NCBI RefSeq assembly: GCF_024868665.1 | Contig: NC_079907.1 | Location: forward strand, 22,492,834-22,556,833 | Length of the DNA: 64,000 nucleotides | Reading direction: 5' to 3' | Source of the DNA: Triplophysa rosa | Lineage: Eukaryota; Chordata; Actinopteri; Cypriniformes; Nemacheilidae | In this document: piece by piece, positions 11,601 to 24,100 of the stretch | How the letters are laid out: every line of letters begins with the position of its first letter | How positions within the stretch are numbered: position 1 is the stretch's first letter | Notes under the pieces: generated by a model | Databases searched by the model: none | The model's input: the letters and a program-made list of their open reading frames with translations, nothing else | What the model was told of the DNA's origin: nothing | Made by a program: the position numbers and the translations under genes

Positions 11601-14575
11601 TTTATATTCTCATTATATCATGCTTTGGAATATTTTTTATTATTATTATTTACTTATTTTCTTATTTTCTTAAGTATAAATATAAACTTATTTTCTTAAG
11701 TATAAATATAAATCTTGATTAGGGAATGATCAAATATCGTTGTTGACAATGGGGTGGGGGCTTGAAGTGAAAAAGAGATCCTCAGAGCTAAGGTGTGGTA
11801 GAAGCATTTGCAAACACATTGGACATGCACAGTATTCTGTTTTTTTGCCACTACTGGCACAAAGAGAACACACAACAGCTAAAGAAGCACGTGCAAAAGC
11901 TTGTGTTTTATTTTGTGTTGTACACAGATAACAGCGTACAGTGAATGAGCATCTAGCATGGCTCCAATATTTTCTGCTTGTTTGTTTTGAACAGGGTGAC
12001 TTTACGCCGCACATATGGAAAGGTCAGGAAAGACAGATCCAATAGACTATCAACAGGAAATCGGTATGTGTCCTGTATTTTCTGCTGTTGTGCAGTACAG
12101 TTTTAACTTGTAACCTTCGTATTGTCATTTAAGGAAGTGTTTTTAACACACACTAGTTAAGATCAAGCACTTAAATATAGGCCAATATTACAGTTTATTG
12201 AAACAATTGCAAGAAAACAATTGAGAAGCTTAAAGGGACAGTTCACCCAAAAATGAAAATTCTGTCATCATTTACTCATCCAGGTCATTTTAAATCTGTA
12301 TGACTTTCTTTCTTCTGCAAAACAGAAAAGAAGATATTTTGAAGAAAGTGGGTAACCGAACAGCACTGGACCCCATTCACTTCTATTGTTTGGACACAAA
12401 ACCAATGCAAGTAAATGGGTGCCAGTTAACAACATTCTTCAAAATATCTTCTTTTCTGTTCTGCAGAAGAAAGAAAGTCATACAGATTTAAAATGACCTG
12501 GATGAGTAAATGATGACAGACTTTCATTTTGGGGTGAACTTTCACTTTTTCAGGATGAAAATAACAAGCTAAAGTTGGTGAGGGGGTTGACAGTTTTCTG
12601 AGGGTGTCTACGTGATATTCATTTGAATATTTTTACATAATAATCTCATCAAGCATCATAGAATACATAAAATCCAAGTGTATTAATGTTTGCCTTTTTA
12701 CTTCCACAAAAAAGATTGAGATATATTTGGATATACATTGTTTTAAGCAGTATTTTAGAACATGTGATGTAGGATGATTGTAATTTTAGCATCAGTATGT
12801 TTGGATGTGCACATGTGCCTGTATAGAGACAGATGTGTGATGTTATTTGTGTTTGTATGCAGGGATTCAGAGAGAACAGAGAGCCGGTCCTCACGTTCCT
12901 CTGGTCCACCGTTCGTGCCTTTCTCCTGGTTCAGTGAAAGGATGAGAGGCTCCGGCTCCCCGAAGAACACACAGTCCCCAACCAAAACTTTCACCCAGGT
13001 AACAACATCAAGCCGACTCAATGCTTCGCATTAGTGCAGTGTAATGACATTATTTAGATTGATCTCTCAAAGATGAGAAGAAAACTCAGGAAAACAAGGC
13101 AGATTAAAGTACTGCAGTTTTCATAAGATTGTTTTCACAATTCGATTCAGAAGAGATGTAGTTTAGGAGATTGGTGGTGTGTTGCTGCAGCATTCTAACG
13201 TTCCGTCCTTTTTCTGCAAGGGCTCTAGTACAGATGAGGACTTGGATTCTTCTGTGGGTTTACTGGAAGACTGCAGACCCTGTAAGACTGAGTCATCACA
13301 ACCCTATCAGACCCTCCCTGAGCACTCAGATGGGGTGAGATTACTTCTGCGGAACACATTTAAACTGAAGAGAGCGTAACAGTAGTAGTGCTGTGTGTCA
13401 TTTTTTGGAGGATCTATTGACAGAAATGCAACATAACTATGTCTTCAGAGGTGTATGACGACCTTACATAATGAAGCGTTATGTTTTTATTACCTTAGCA
13501 TGAACTATTTCTATCTACATACACCGTTGATCCCCTTGCATGGAATTCTCCATGTTGTTTCTACAGCAGCCCTAAACGGACAAACTGCTCTACAGAGCGT
13601 GTTTCGTAAATGCGTCGTCTTCTTCGGCAAAGAAGCGAAATACAAATACAAATCGTCACATTGTAATTATAAGGTTATTTCTGTCTTGTCTCCCGTCTTA
13701 TTTTTTTATTAAAGTGATGTGCTATTAAGAGCCACTTAAGTTCATGGGGACTTTGAAGATGACTTCTGTTAGCAACTTGAAACTTATGTTTAATAATTGA
13801 CGATTTTTTGATGATAGTCTCTCTCATTCCGTCCTAATGTAAACCTCTTGTAAACTGATTTTCCTGGAACGTGTAAACACTGTGACTCTGCGGCTCTATT
13901 AGAATATTGATCTGCTTGAACATCCTGCACAATGCACAGAAATAAAAATATATACCTAAGATACAGTAGGTGTTCCTATTTAATGCTAAGTGCAAAAGGG
14001 GTCAGGTCATAGTACAGAGCAATGTGAAATCTTAATATAGAGGTAGAACATTAATTTTGATTTTTTTATACAGTGTAGTTTCAGTCCTTTGAAATACAGA
14101 GAGAAACTCTTGGAATCAATGGCATTGACATACAGCGTTTACATAACCATCTTTGACTCGGAAGGACAATCATATAATATTGAAGTTAGACAGTCTGAGT
14201 AGTTTGATCTTATTCAAGGTGATTTATGTTGTAAATTCAGTTTGTGTTCAATAATTGAATATTAGGCAGACTCTAAAACTCCAAGTAAAGCATTTTGTAC
14301 ATTAGCTGTTGGTTTGCTTTGTATTCACATACAGCTTATACAGTATATTATATAGCCTTTTGCAATGTTGAAAGATTGTCTTTGCAAACCATTCTGTGAC
14401 TGTGTTTTTGCAGAATGACTGTGACAATAGTCGTAGCACAGATTTCAGTTTTAAAAAGAAGATGCTTTCTGCGGCTGGCAAAGACAGGACGGAACGACAA
14501 AACGGCATCCATGGGAAACGGGACAGTGGGAAAAATGGACACAGTGAAGATGGACAAAAATTACTCACCACTTAA
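8628..14575 (+). CDS. samd14: SAMD14-like protein lacking the C-terminal SAM domain
   Basis: Eight coding exons: 8628-8670, 9627-9784, 9964-10321, 10759-10846, 11995-12063, 12863-12998, 13221-13334, 14414-14575. They total 1128 nt, 375 aa. The N-terminus (EDVFDLTEAVPETERLDSSL, then RRHRPSRTRLRDS) and the middle block KKTRRRFLDLGVTLRR match SAMD14; the second block is shared with neurabins and, from what is known, overlaps the capping-protein-binding region. FVPFSWFSERMRG and SSQPYQTLPEHSD also follow SAMD14 order. Human SAMD14 continues from that point into a SAM domain. Here the last exon instead reads NDCDNSRSTDFSFKKKML and stops at 14573-14575, with a poly(A) signal 95 bp later, and I found no SAM exon before med24. 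It could be a genuine short form or a gene whose last exons were lost. The homology call is strong; the exact exon 3 start (9964) is chosen by phase. Confidence 0.85.
10350..10632. repeat. Palindromic MITE in a samd14 intron
   Basis: Reads TCATTTACTCACCGACCTGT at the left and ATGACAGAATGTTTATTTTC plus GGGTGACCTGTCCC at the right. The two arms are inverted copies, with internal GAAGATAT and CCCATTTACTTCCATTAT shared with the copy at 12233-12548. Confidence 0.6.
11198..11490. mobile_element. hAT-type MITE (CAGTGGTTCTCA termini)
   Basis: Starts CAGTGGTTCTCAGACTTTTT and ends CCCAGTTTGAGAACAACTG, inverted termini typical of a common fish hAT family. Flanking octamers TACTAGCG and CTCTAGCC agree at five of eight positions, compatible with a decayed 8 bp target duplication. 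Lies in the intron between samd14 exons 4 and 5. Confidence 0.65.
12233..12548. repeat. Palindromic MITE, near-complete copy
   Basis: Left arm GGGACAGTTCACCCAAAAAT followed by a TCTGTCATCATTTACTCATC string; right arm carries the reverse complement, ending GGGGTGAACTTTC. The inner arms (AAGAAGATATTTTGAAGAA and its complement) also pair, so transcribed RNA could fold as one long hairpin. This is the cleanest copy of the family in the window. Confidence 0.7.
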
Positions 14576-14669
14576 AGTTTCTAAAAGACTGAGTACAGTA
14601 CGCTGCAGGTGCCATTATTAATGTCAAAGGTTAAGTTGGCTTTCACAATGTATTGCTGATGGATATATT

Positions 14670-14675
14670 AATAAA
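14670..14675 (+). promoter_or_regulatory. Poly(A) signal of the samd14-like gene
   Basis: AATAAA 95 bp after the stop codon at 14573-14575. Its closeness supports this stop as the natural end of the transcript, rather than an intronic read-through. Confidence 0.5.
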
Positions 14676-15980
14676 GATAACTTGCAAAAACTGTTCGTTA
14701 AAATATTTTAGTGAATATCTTTGTAATTCTACATCATTTCAGCCCCGCCACAAGCACAAACCCATCCAAATAGTTCAGCCAATATTGCTGTGCTGGGCTG
14801 TTAATAGCAAATTCCATTGTTAAGAAAACAACCTCCCCATGATTTCCTTATAGTTGTCTCTGCATATTGAGCTGGGATAGGAGAAACTATTTGAACATAA
14901 ATAAAATTACACACATCACCTTTGTTCACTTTGGTTTGTATTTTTGTACAATCATGAGAGCTCCGAAACGTTTTTAAAACAAAAGCGTCACGAAAATAGA
15001 CCACAAAAGAATATTTCATTTAGACTGAATAAACAAAGGTCATAAGAATGTCAAAGAAATAGTTGATTATGTATTATGAACAACTGGATTTTAGTAGAAA
15101 ATTATGTTGTGATTCAAAACGAGCATCAGGCAGGCATTGTTAAAATACTTACTTGACCATGCATATTTTATCGTATATTACCTGTATCTTTAATATATTT
15201 ATACCAAGTCATATTTGGGGACAGCAAATCTATCAGGTAATATATTAATATTTAATAGATAAATTTGGACCATTAGGTTTTCATCTAATTGTGAAACCAA
15301 GAAATGTATATGATTTATTGGCTCACAGGGAGAGGATGATTACATCTTGCATCATATTCTGATGCCATTTCAACTAGATCGTTCTTTGTAGAGGGTTCTT
15401 TGATATATTTCACTTAATAAATTCCATGTTAGAACACTAAATTAGCCTCCTAACAAGTGCAACAAATTGTAAAGAAAATGATATGCAAATTATACAAACG
15501 GGTACAATTATTATTTACTTATTAAATATAAATGTTATTATTTAATTATTATATTGTTAAATTTAAAGTGATTAAATCAAAAATTAAAATTGTTTGGTAA
15601 AAGGTGTTCACAAGCTGTGGCTGTGTTCTCGTTGAATTTAAACACTTTGACCTGTGGATGTCGCCAGCGTGCGGAGTTTTTGCAAAAGTAATTTTTTTGA
15701 CGAAATGGTGGATATATATTGTCATTTGTTACATTTAATTTACATTAACGTGAACGTTTTAATTACCCTATAGTATTCATTTTTAATGTGATTTTAAGTC
15801 GTTTTGTCTGTTGATGTTCACTCAGATGTCATTCTCATTGTAAAGTTACTTATTAGATACATAATGCTTATATATGTTTTTAAATATATTTGAAAAAGTA
15901 ATATAGTCATTTAAAATATTCATTTACGTTTATATTTATTAACCATTTTGAAGTCCCCAAAACAGCTTTTGTTTCGACAA
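14676..15980. other. Intergenic AT-rich sequence, samd14 to med24
   Basis: AT-rich with scattered short runs. No exon with splice sites, no SAM-domain coding block and no clear transposon end was seen in any frame. Confidence 0.6.
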
Positions 15981-16167
15981 TCTCTCGACCAATCAGAGGA
16001 CGCGAAGTCACACCACCCAATCGGATTGCTCTGTACTACACCGTACAGTAACTCTCGACTAATCAGAGCGTGGAATCTTCCTTCCCAATATGGCGACGCT
16101 GTAGAGTTGCGAATTGTAAATGAACAAGACCCTGATGCTTTGACTGCATAAAGTAAACTGTTTTGTG
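15980..16167 (+). promoter_or_regulatory. med24: med24 promoter and 5' UTR exon
   Basis: CCAAT boxes at 15989-15993 and 16017-16021 lie upstream of AATATGGCG at 16087-16095, which fits the YY1 core (AANATGGCG) often found at or just after the start of TATA-less housekeeping genes. The presumptive untranslated exon ends at 16167 before GTAAGC. The first coding exon begins at 16343 after an acceptor at about 16329. Confidence 0.55.
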
Positions 16168-16342
16168 GTAAGCAGCACGCGCAAACATGTATTTTATGCA
16201 AGAATTATGCGATACATTTTAAAAGATATCAGCGGCTTCGCTGGATACTTTCATTTCTCATGAACAGAGCGTTTAGTTTAGATGATGGGCTCATATGCCT
16301 GTTCAATACAATTGTGTTTAATGTGTAGGTTTATAGACAGAC

Positions 16343-18162
16343 ATGATGAAGGTGGTGAATCTGAAGCAGGCGATCCTGCAGGCTTGGAAAGAGCGATGGA
16401 GTGATTATCAATGGGCGATTAATATCAAGAAGAACTGCCCTAAAGGAGCTACATGGGACTACCTCAATCTAGCAGGTCATATGTAAACATTGGCATATTC
16501 TGACTATTACTGTTCAAACCACATTGCACAAGTCAGAAGTTGAAAGAGTTTACTATTGTGAACATGATTTATTGTAATGTCAAAGATCATACAGACTGGT
16601 CTGGATTATTTTGAAAGATTAAAGAAGATCACGTTTTTGCTCTCATACCAAAATGTTATGCCATAATAACAGTAATATCCTTTTCACTTAAGTTATATGA
16701 CACATTATTTTGGATGTGACACAATGACCGTCATAATTTACACTACCGGTCAAATGTTTTGGACACTCACACACTTATGTGTTCATATTTTTTCCCATAT
16801 TTTAGAATAATAATGAACTCATCAAAATTATGAAATAAATCAAAGGGAACTATGGGAATTATGTTGTAACTAAAAAAATAAATGAAAAGGTGTTTTATTT
16901 AATCATCTTCAGTGTAGTCACCTTTTGACTAGAATTTGAAATGTTTTCTTGTCATTTGATCAAGCAGCTTCTCGAGGTCTCACCCTGAGATGCTTTTTAA
17001 ACCATATTAAAGGAGTTCCCATCTTTTCTGGGCTCTTATTGGCTGCTCTTTCTTCATTATTCCGTCATAGTCATCCATTTTAAAAACATTTGTTATTACA
17101 TAAAATGTTAGTTTTGTCATGAAAAAAACATGTTTGTTTGCAATTATATCATATTTTTGTCTACCAAACTTATTTCAGACATTTATGCGTACTGTACACT
17201 TTCAGATCGAAATCTTTTTAAAATAATGAGACACATTTCACTCAAGTGTCCTAAAACGTTTGACCGGTAGTGTATATCTTTCGTTAACGCAGAAGCTCTT
17301 CTGGAGCAGGCTATGATTGGCCCGTCACCGAACCCTTTGATCCTGTCCTACCTGAAATATGCCATCAGTTCACAGGTGAGAGCTCTGCAGGTCCAGACGA
17401 TCACACGTTTTAACACGTGAAATGAAATCGCTATGGAATTAACTTCATATCTTTTATACTGTGCTGTATTTCTTTTTAATCTGACCTAAAGAGTAACAAA
17501 TGTTCTTTGAATACATTTTTAATTTTTTTTGCTTTTTACACAGAATATATAATAACTGTTTCACAACGTATATAAAAATGATGCTGAAAAATACTCTCTT
17601 CCACCTGCAGATGGTGTCCTATTCCAGTGTGCTGACTGCCATCAGCAAGGTCTGTCGTTTTAATTTGTTACTTTGTTATTTTCAACGTGTTTAACTGTGT
17701 TGTAATTGCTGAGATTGAAGACTTCAACGTTTTTGTTTGTTCGTCCACAGTTTGATGGTTTTTCACAGGAGCTCTGTATCAAAGCATTGCTTGAGATTAT
17801 GGACATGTTCTCCCATCGGCTCAGGTACTTCCATCCGTCATCCCTCCGTGGATGAGTGAATCCATTCTTCATTCCGACCCACCCAACCATTGTCACAAAG
17901 ATACAGTCTTTATCATGATTTTTCTCTTTCCACTCTGCAGCTGTCACGGGAAGGCGGAGGAATGTATCGGGCTGTGCCGTGCCATGCTGTGCAGTGTAGT
18001 TTGGCTCCTGCAGGGCTGCGCATGGTGCTGTGAACGACTGCGGGATCCCAGCCCTCCGCCTGCAGTGGAGAACAGTCTGAGAGCCTTTCTGGAGCGCATG
18101 GCAAATCTACTGCACAGCACCAAAAACAGAGCCCTGGTGCACATCGCCCGCCTGGAGGAACA

Positions 18163-18196
<34 letters not shown>

Positions 18197-21100
18197 ATGC
18201 GTTGACTAGGGAGCGTGTGAAAGAGCTAGGTAGTAGAATCCAGAACGAATTGAATAGCTTTGTTGCCATCTGGGTGAATCATAATAATAAATTCACATGT
18301 CATCTTCTCTTACAAGCGTCCTGGTCCAATGTAGAGCAAGCTTTGCTGAAGCTGTCAGAGAATCTTGGTGCTGTAACAAATCCAACGCTAAAGGAAAAGC
18401 TCGAGGAGTGCGTTTTATTGGTTAAGAGGTGAGAATCCAAGAACGCATCATGATTATGTCGCACAGTTTGTGCCAAAACTGCATATTTGTGCCGGCGGTA
18501 GAGCATGTCAAAATTCTGCACTGTAAAAAAAATGTATAATAAATGAGAAATGTGTTATGTAAAAATGATGTGATTTGTCTTTCACCGTCAGATGGGTTGG
18601 AATGGAAAAAGAACCATCAATTTCTTTATCTACAATATCCTGTATTGCTTTGTTATGTCCTGCCAGTATGTCTTAATGTCTGGGTATCCCCAAAGTGTAT
18701 GAAACTCTTTTCTTGTATTTTCTCCAACAACTTATTGTTTTTGGCAGTATTCCTCAGATGTTGTCTCTTCAGTGCGATCCACCAGTACACACTTCATTTC
18801 CATCTGTCCACGCTTTCATCATGCTGGAGGGAACCATGAACCTCACCGGAGAGACGCAGCCGCTGGTGGAGCAGCTCATGATGATCAAGAGAATGCAGGT
18901 GACCTCAGATATGACGGAGAACTGAAGAAAACCTTCTGTGTGGGTGTGCTTGCGCGTGTGCTGACGTGCATCTGTCGTCTCTTTGTAGAGTATACCAGCT
19001 CCACTGTTTGTGCTGGAGATCTGGAAGGCCTGTTTCACTGGTCTCATCGAGTCTCCGGAGGGGAATGAGGAGCTCAAATGGACGGCCTTCACTTTCCTCA
19101 AGGTCTGCTTCTGTCAGGACAAACCATCAAACTCCATGCTTACTCTTATTGGCCTTTTTAAATGGGAAAAAGTGTCATTTCTGCACCAATGTGAAGTACT
19201 TTTCCTGTCTTAGGTCAAATATTCACTTAACTTTAAGTAAGCCATTTTGAAAAGTGCTGTCAAATTTTTGGTTTGTTGAGAAACTCAACATTAACAAATA
19301 ACTCAAGGATTTTTGGAAATCCTTTTGCTGTTCTGTTTGGTGACGCTAGTGGTGCAGAAATGCCCATTTTTGAATTCAATTTACAGAGTAGAAATATAAA
19401 ATCTTTGTTCATTTTGTTTCACTTTTGTCTTTCAGATTCCTCAGGTCTTGCTAAGGCTGAAGAAATACCCACAGGGAGAGAAGCCCCAGGTACATGGGCA
19501 GGTTTCGCACACATTCATCGTGTTTCTCGCCATTCACGTACACACGTGATCTGACCTGCATTTGCGTGTGTGTGATTGTCAGGATTTCGCGGAGGACGTG
19601 AATGTGGCTTTTGAGTATCTCCTGAAGCTTACTCCACTGCTGGACAAAGCAGATCAGAGATGCAAGTATGTCCCTGCCGAATCGCACAATAATGAGTAAG
19701 ATAAGTGGAAAACTACAATTTCTGTATATATATGGGATTTCTGTTGTCCGAGAACAGTAATTGTGGCTTTGTGGTTCATCCTATAAATCTTTTTGTGTGT
19801 TTGTAGCTGTGACTGCTTGAGTCTGTTACTGCAGGAATGTAATAAACTGGGCTTGTTGTCTGAGGCACACGCTGCCAATCTCACGGCAAAACGGTATCGT
19901 TGTTTTCTGCTCCATCATGAAAACATGCAGCGAAGCCTGTCGTTAACAGCTTTAGCTGATTGTTGTGTTTTATTTATAGGACTGAAGATAGAGAACATGC
20001 GCCCAGGCTGAAGACAGCAGAGAACGCCAATATTCAGCCCAACCCAGGCCTCATACTGAGAGCTGAACCAACGGTCACCAACATCCTGAAGGTCTTCATA
20101 TTTTTATTATTGAAACCTGTCAAAACATTTCTGGAGTAACCAATCAGACAGATTTTTTTATTGACTTCTTTAAAGCGGGGCTAACATGCTATTTCATGCA
20201 TTCTGACTTCTTTACACTGTTAAACGTGCTGGCTTCTCATGCTTAAAAAGACGAGTTGTGCGTATGACGTAGTATTTCTGTGCTCAATACACTCCGCCAA
20301 GGGTTCGTACAGGTTTTGGAAAGTTTTTTTAGAACATGTATTCTTATTTCGTGACTTAGTCCCTTATTGGACAGTTCTCCAGAAAAGCACGGCCACACGT
20401 CGACCAGCGAGAGTGCAAAAGGTAAACAACACAAACGTATAGTGATGTATTGTGTGCTCGTGCTGTAGCTCCGCCCCCCTCTGCACGCCTCCAGGAGCTC
20501 GACTGTTTTCAGAAATAATCATACAGCTGTATCTGTCTTTTATAAATGTGATCAAACTAAATCCTCTTCAGAGATATGAAATATGCCATACTACTCTACA
20601 GGTACTCACAATTAATATGAGATTGGGCGTGTGTTAACTCCGCTTTAAAGTAAATTAAAACATAATATCACCTACTTAAAAGGAAGAAATAATAAACACG
20701 GAAAAAAACTATTTCCTAAGATTGCTCAGTGTGCAGCGCTGTTACAGAGTGTAGGAAATAGGCTTCATTTGTAAGTCGCTTTGGATAAAAGCGTCTGCTA
20801 AATGACTAAATGTAAATAGGATATATTTTCTTTATGCACATTGTTTATTTAGACATGTGAATAAATTGCTGACAGTTTGTATCTCCATTTTTTTGGTCTA
20901 GACAGTGGATGCAGACCACTCTAAGTCTCCCGAGGGGCTGCTGGGAGTTTTGGGTCACATGCTCTCAGGAAAGAGTCTTGATTTGCTATTGGCTGCTGCT
21001 GCAGCCACTGGAAAACTCAAATCTTTTGCTCGCAAGTTTATCAAGTAAGCCATATAAAAGGGATGCATTTAGGGACCATGTCAAGTAAAAGAAGTTGATT

Positions 21101-24100
21101 TTAATTTAAATCACACAGTGCACCAATTATATTTTCCAGAATATGTAAACAGAGTCGAATGATAAATCTGTTGATCTTTTTCAGACTGAACGAGTTTCCC
21201 AAACACATCAGTGGAGAAGGATGTAAGTCATATGCTTTTCTTTGCTTACATGTGTTTTAATATGCCTCTAGTAATGCAATAATAGATCTAAAGCAAAAGC
21301 TGCATTCAGACAAAAAAACACCCAATGTATCTGTGAGGATGTGTGAATTTCTGAGAATAGTCAGTTTAATCGCAACTTGCTGGAATCTTCTTTATTTGAT
21401 TTTTTTTAGCAAAGTCTGCGTCAGTGCGAGCGCTGCTGTTTGATATTTCCTTTCTCATGCTGTGTCACGTCGTGCAGACGTACGGCTCTGAGGTAAAAAT
21501 CACACATACTGTGCAGGAAACCAGTTTGACCCCAAAATATGATGTTACAAACTGATAATTCACACTTGTATAACATCCTTCCTTTAATAATCATATCCTG
21601 CCTGCAGAAGAAAATTGAGAAATGATCCAATACATCAGTGACTACGTTTACATGTGCACCCAATAATGCGATTATTTCCAGTAATCAGAGTAACCGTACG
21701 CTCACACCGCCGCCGTCGAGAGCGTCAAAAATCGCTCTGACCGTCCTGCCAACAACGCTGTAGAAAGATTCGTGGACGCTCTGGTGCTGCGTTCTCTGGA
21801 ATCCTCTCAAGCAGCGGAGTTATTATAGTTTTCAAATATTTTTTTTTAATTAACTTTTATTTTTAGATCTTTAGTTTTTATGTTAATTTTAGTTAAAGTT
21901 TTAGCAATTTTGGTATGTGCTTTCGTCATTTTATAATTTATTTGTTTATTTTTTATGTTGCTATATAATATTAATTAATTTCTATTTTAGTTTTATTTCA
22001 GTTTGTTTATTATTATAATTTTAGTGCTTTAAACTTCTTTCAATTTATTTTTGAGGCAACATTTAAAATGTTCCTTTAGTTAAGTTTTTCCCCATCATTT
22101 TTAGGTCAATATTTTATTTGATTTCAATGAACAGAGACGTTTTCAAAGTTTTAATTTTAGTAAACTAAAATAACCTTGCGGTGGACTTCGACGTTACGAT
22201 TGGTTGCCGCCGAACCGCGTCATAGCTCATTACCATAAAGTTGACCTGATTTCAACCTTCCTCAACGGCCAAGACGCGCCGCTGCCGGCTCACATTAAAA
22301 ACGAGCGACTTCCGGCCACTTTGACGCTCTCAACGCATTCTTCACTCCCGTTTACATGCAGTTTTAATGATTCTGATTATTTGCTATCATACACAGTACA
22401 AACGATGCTCTCGGGTACAGTAGGCGTGTTACTGGCTGTCGTCTGAATATCGCGTCAAATGCTAAACGCCTTCCTCCGGATGTGTTTCATTGTTATTAGG
22501 CGCCGTGATAAATACAGAAATGCAGCGTTTGTGTTCGCTGTCATCGCGTTCGCGCGGTTTCTGTGTTAAGATAAAAAGCAGAGACTGCTGGCAGCGAGTT
22601 GTGTTGACAGTAAAACTTTCGACTGTCATGTTTACCAACCAGAAGCGCACGTGCACCTTGGTCAGAGCGGCGTAAATGCGATGAAGGTGTTTACATGCCT
22701 TCGTATTGCGATTAAAACATGTTACATAGATTATGCTTACTGCGATTATGAGCTTAATCGCATTATTTAAATCGAATGATTGCGTTTATTATGAGGTGAA
22801 GTGTAATCGCAATATTGCCAAAATCCTATTATAGTCGCATTATGAGGGTGCATGTAAACGTAGTCATTGATTCAAGATGTAAATGAAACAAAAGTAATAA
22901 AAAAGTTTTGACAAAGTAAAAAAGGTCGAAAAGTAATAAATGAAAAATCTGTGATGTGTTAACCAAATCTTCCACTGCCGAGCAAGTAAAAGTAACAATA
23001 CTTGTTTTCAATAGAGTTTTAAAAGTGATGTGCAGAGGGGATGGATACAAGTGTACAATAAATGCTTTTTATTTCCTTGTCTGTTCAGGTGATTCTCTCG
23101 GAGCCCAGTCCATCCGGTGAGACGCCCTTCTTTGAGACGTGGTTGCAAACGTGCATGCCAGAGGACGGGAAGACCCTGAATCCGGACCACCCGTGCTTCA
23201 GACCCGAGTCTGGGAAGGTGGAGAGTCTGGTGGCTCTGCTTAATTCCTCTTCTGAGATGAAGCTTGTGTGAGTGACACGTTGCACATTCAGTTCATTTAT
23301 TAATACATTTACATAATCTTCACAAAGCAAACAAACATGAAACAATATTGATTTAATTTCTGCTCCTATTGGTTGCTTTTTCATTTTGCAGTCAATGTCA
23401 TTCATTTTAAAGACATTTTTATTGAATAACATTTTCGTGTGTAACGGGAAAAAGTAATATTTTTGTCTACGAAACTGATTTCAGACATTTAAGCATACAC
23501 ATTCAGATTAAAATAAGTGTTCCAAAACAATTGAACGGTAGTCTACATCAGAGATCATCAAAAGGCTGAAAAATATAGTGATGTTTCTATTACGGGGGTT
23601 TATATGACACGAATGATATCTTATTTGACGTCGAAACGGCTTTGTGACACTTTTATTAGGGATAGTTCATGTAAAAGTGAAACTTCTGTCATCATTTACT
23701 CACGCACATGTCATTTCATACCTGTATACGTGACTTTGTTCCGATGAACATAGAAAGATATTTGGAAGAATGTTAGCAATTTTCAGTTCCGGGACATCAT
23801 TGACAACCATAGTAGGAAGAATGAAATGGTAGTCAAAGGTGCCCGAGAATTTGTTTTCCTAAATTCTTCACGATATCTCATGATGTGTTCAACCGAACAA
23901 AAAAATACAGTGTTTCTTGTTCCTACTGTGGTAGTGGATGATGTCCCGGAAATGACAATTGCTAACATTCTTCCAAATATCTTTCTCTGGGTTCATTGGA
24001 ACAAAGACATGCATACAGGTTTGAAACAACCTGAGGGCGAGTACGTGATGAACTCTCCCTTTAAGTAATTCAAATGAGATGAATAACTGTAACCTCAGAA

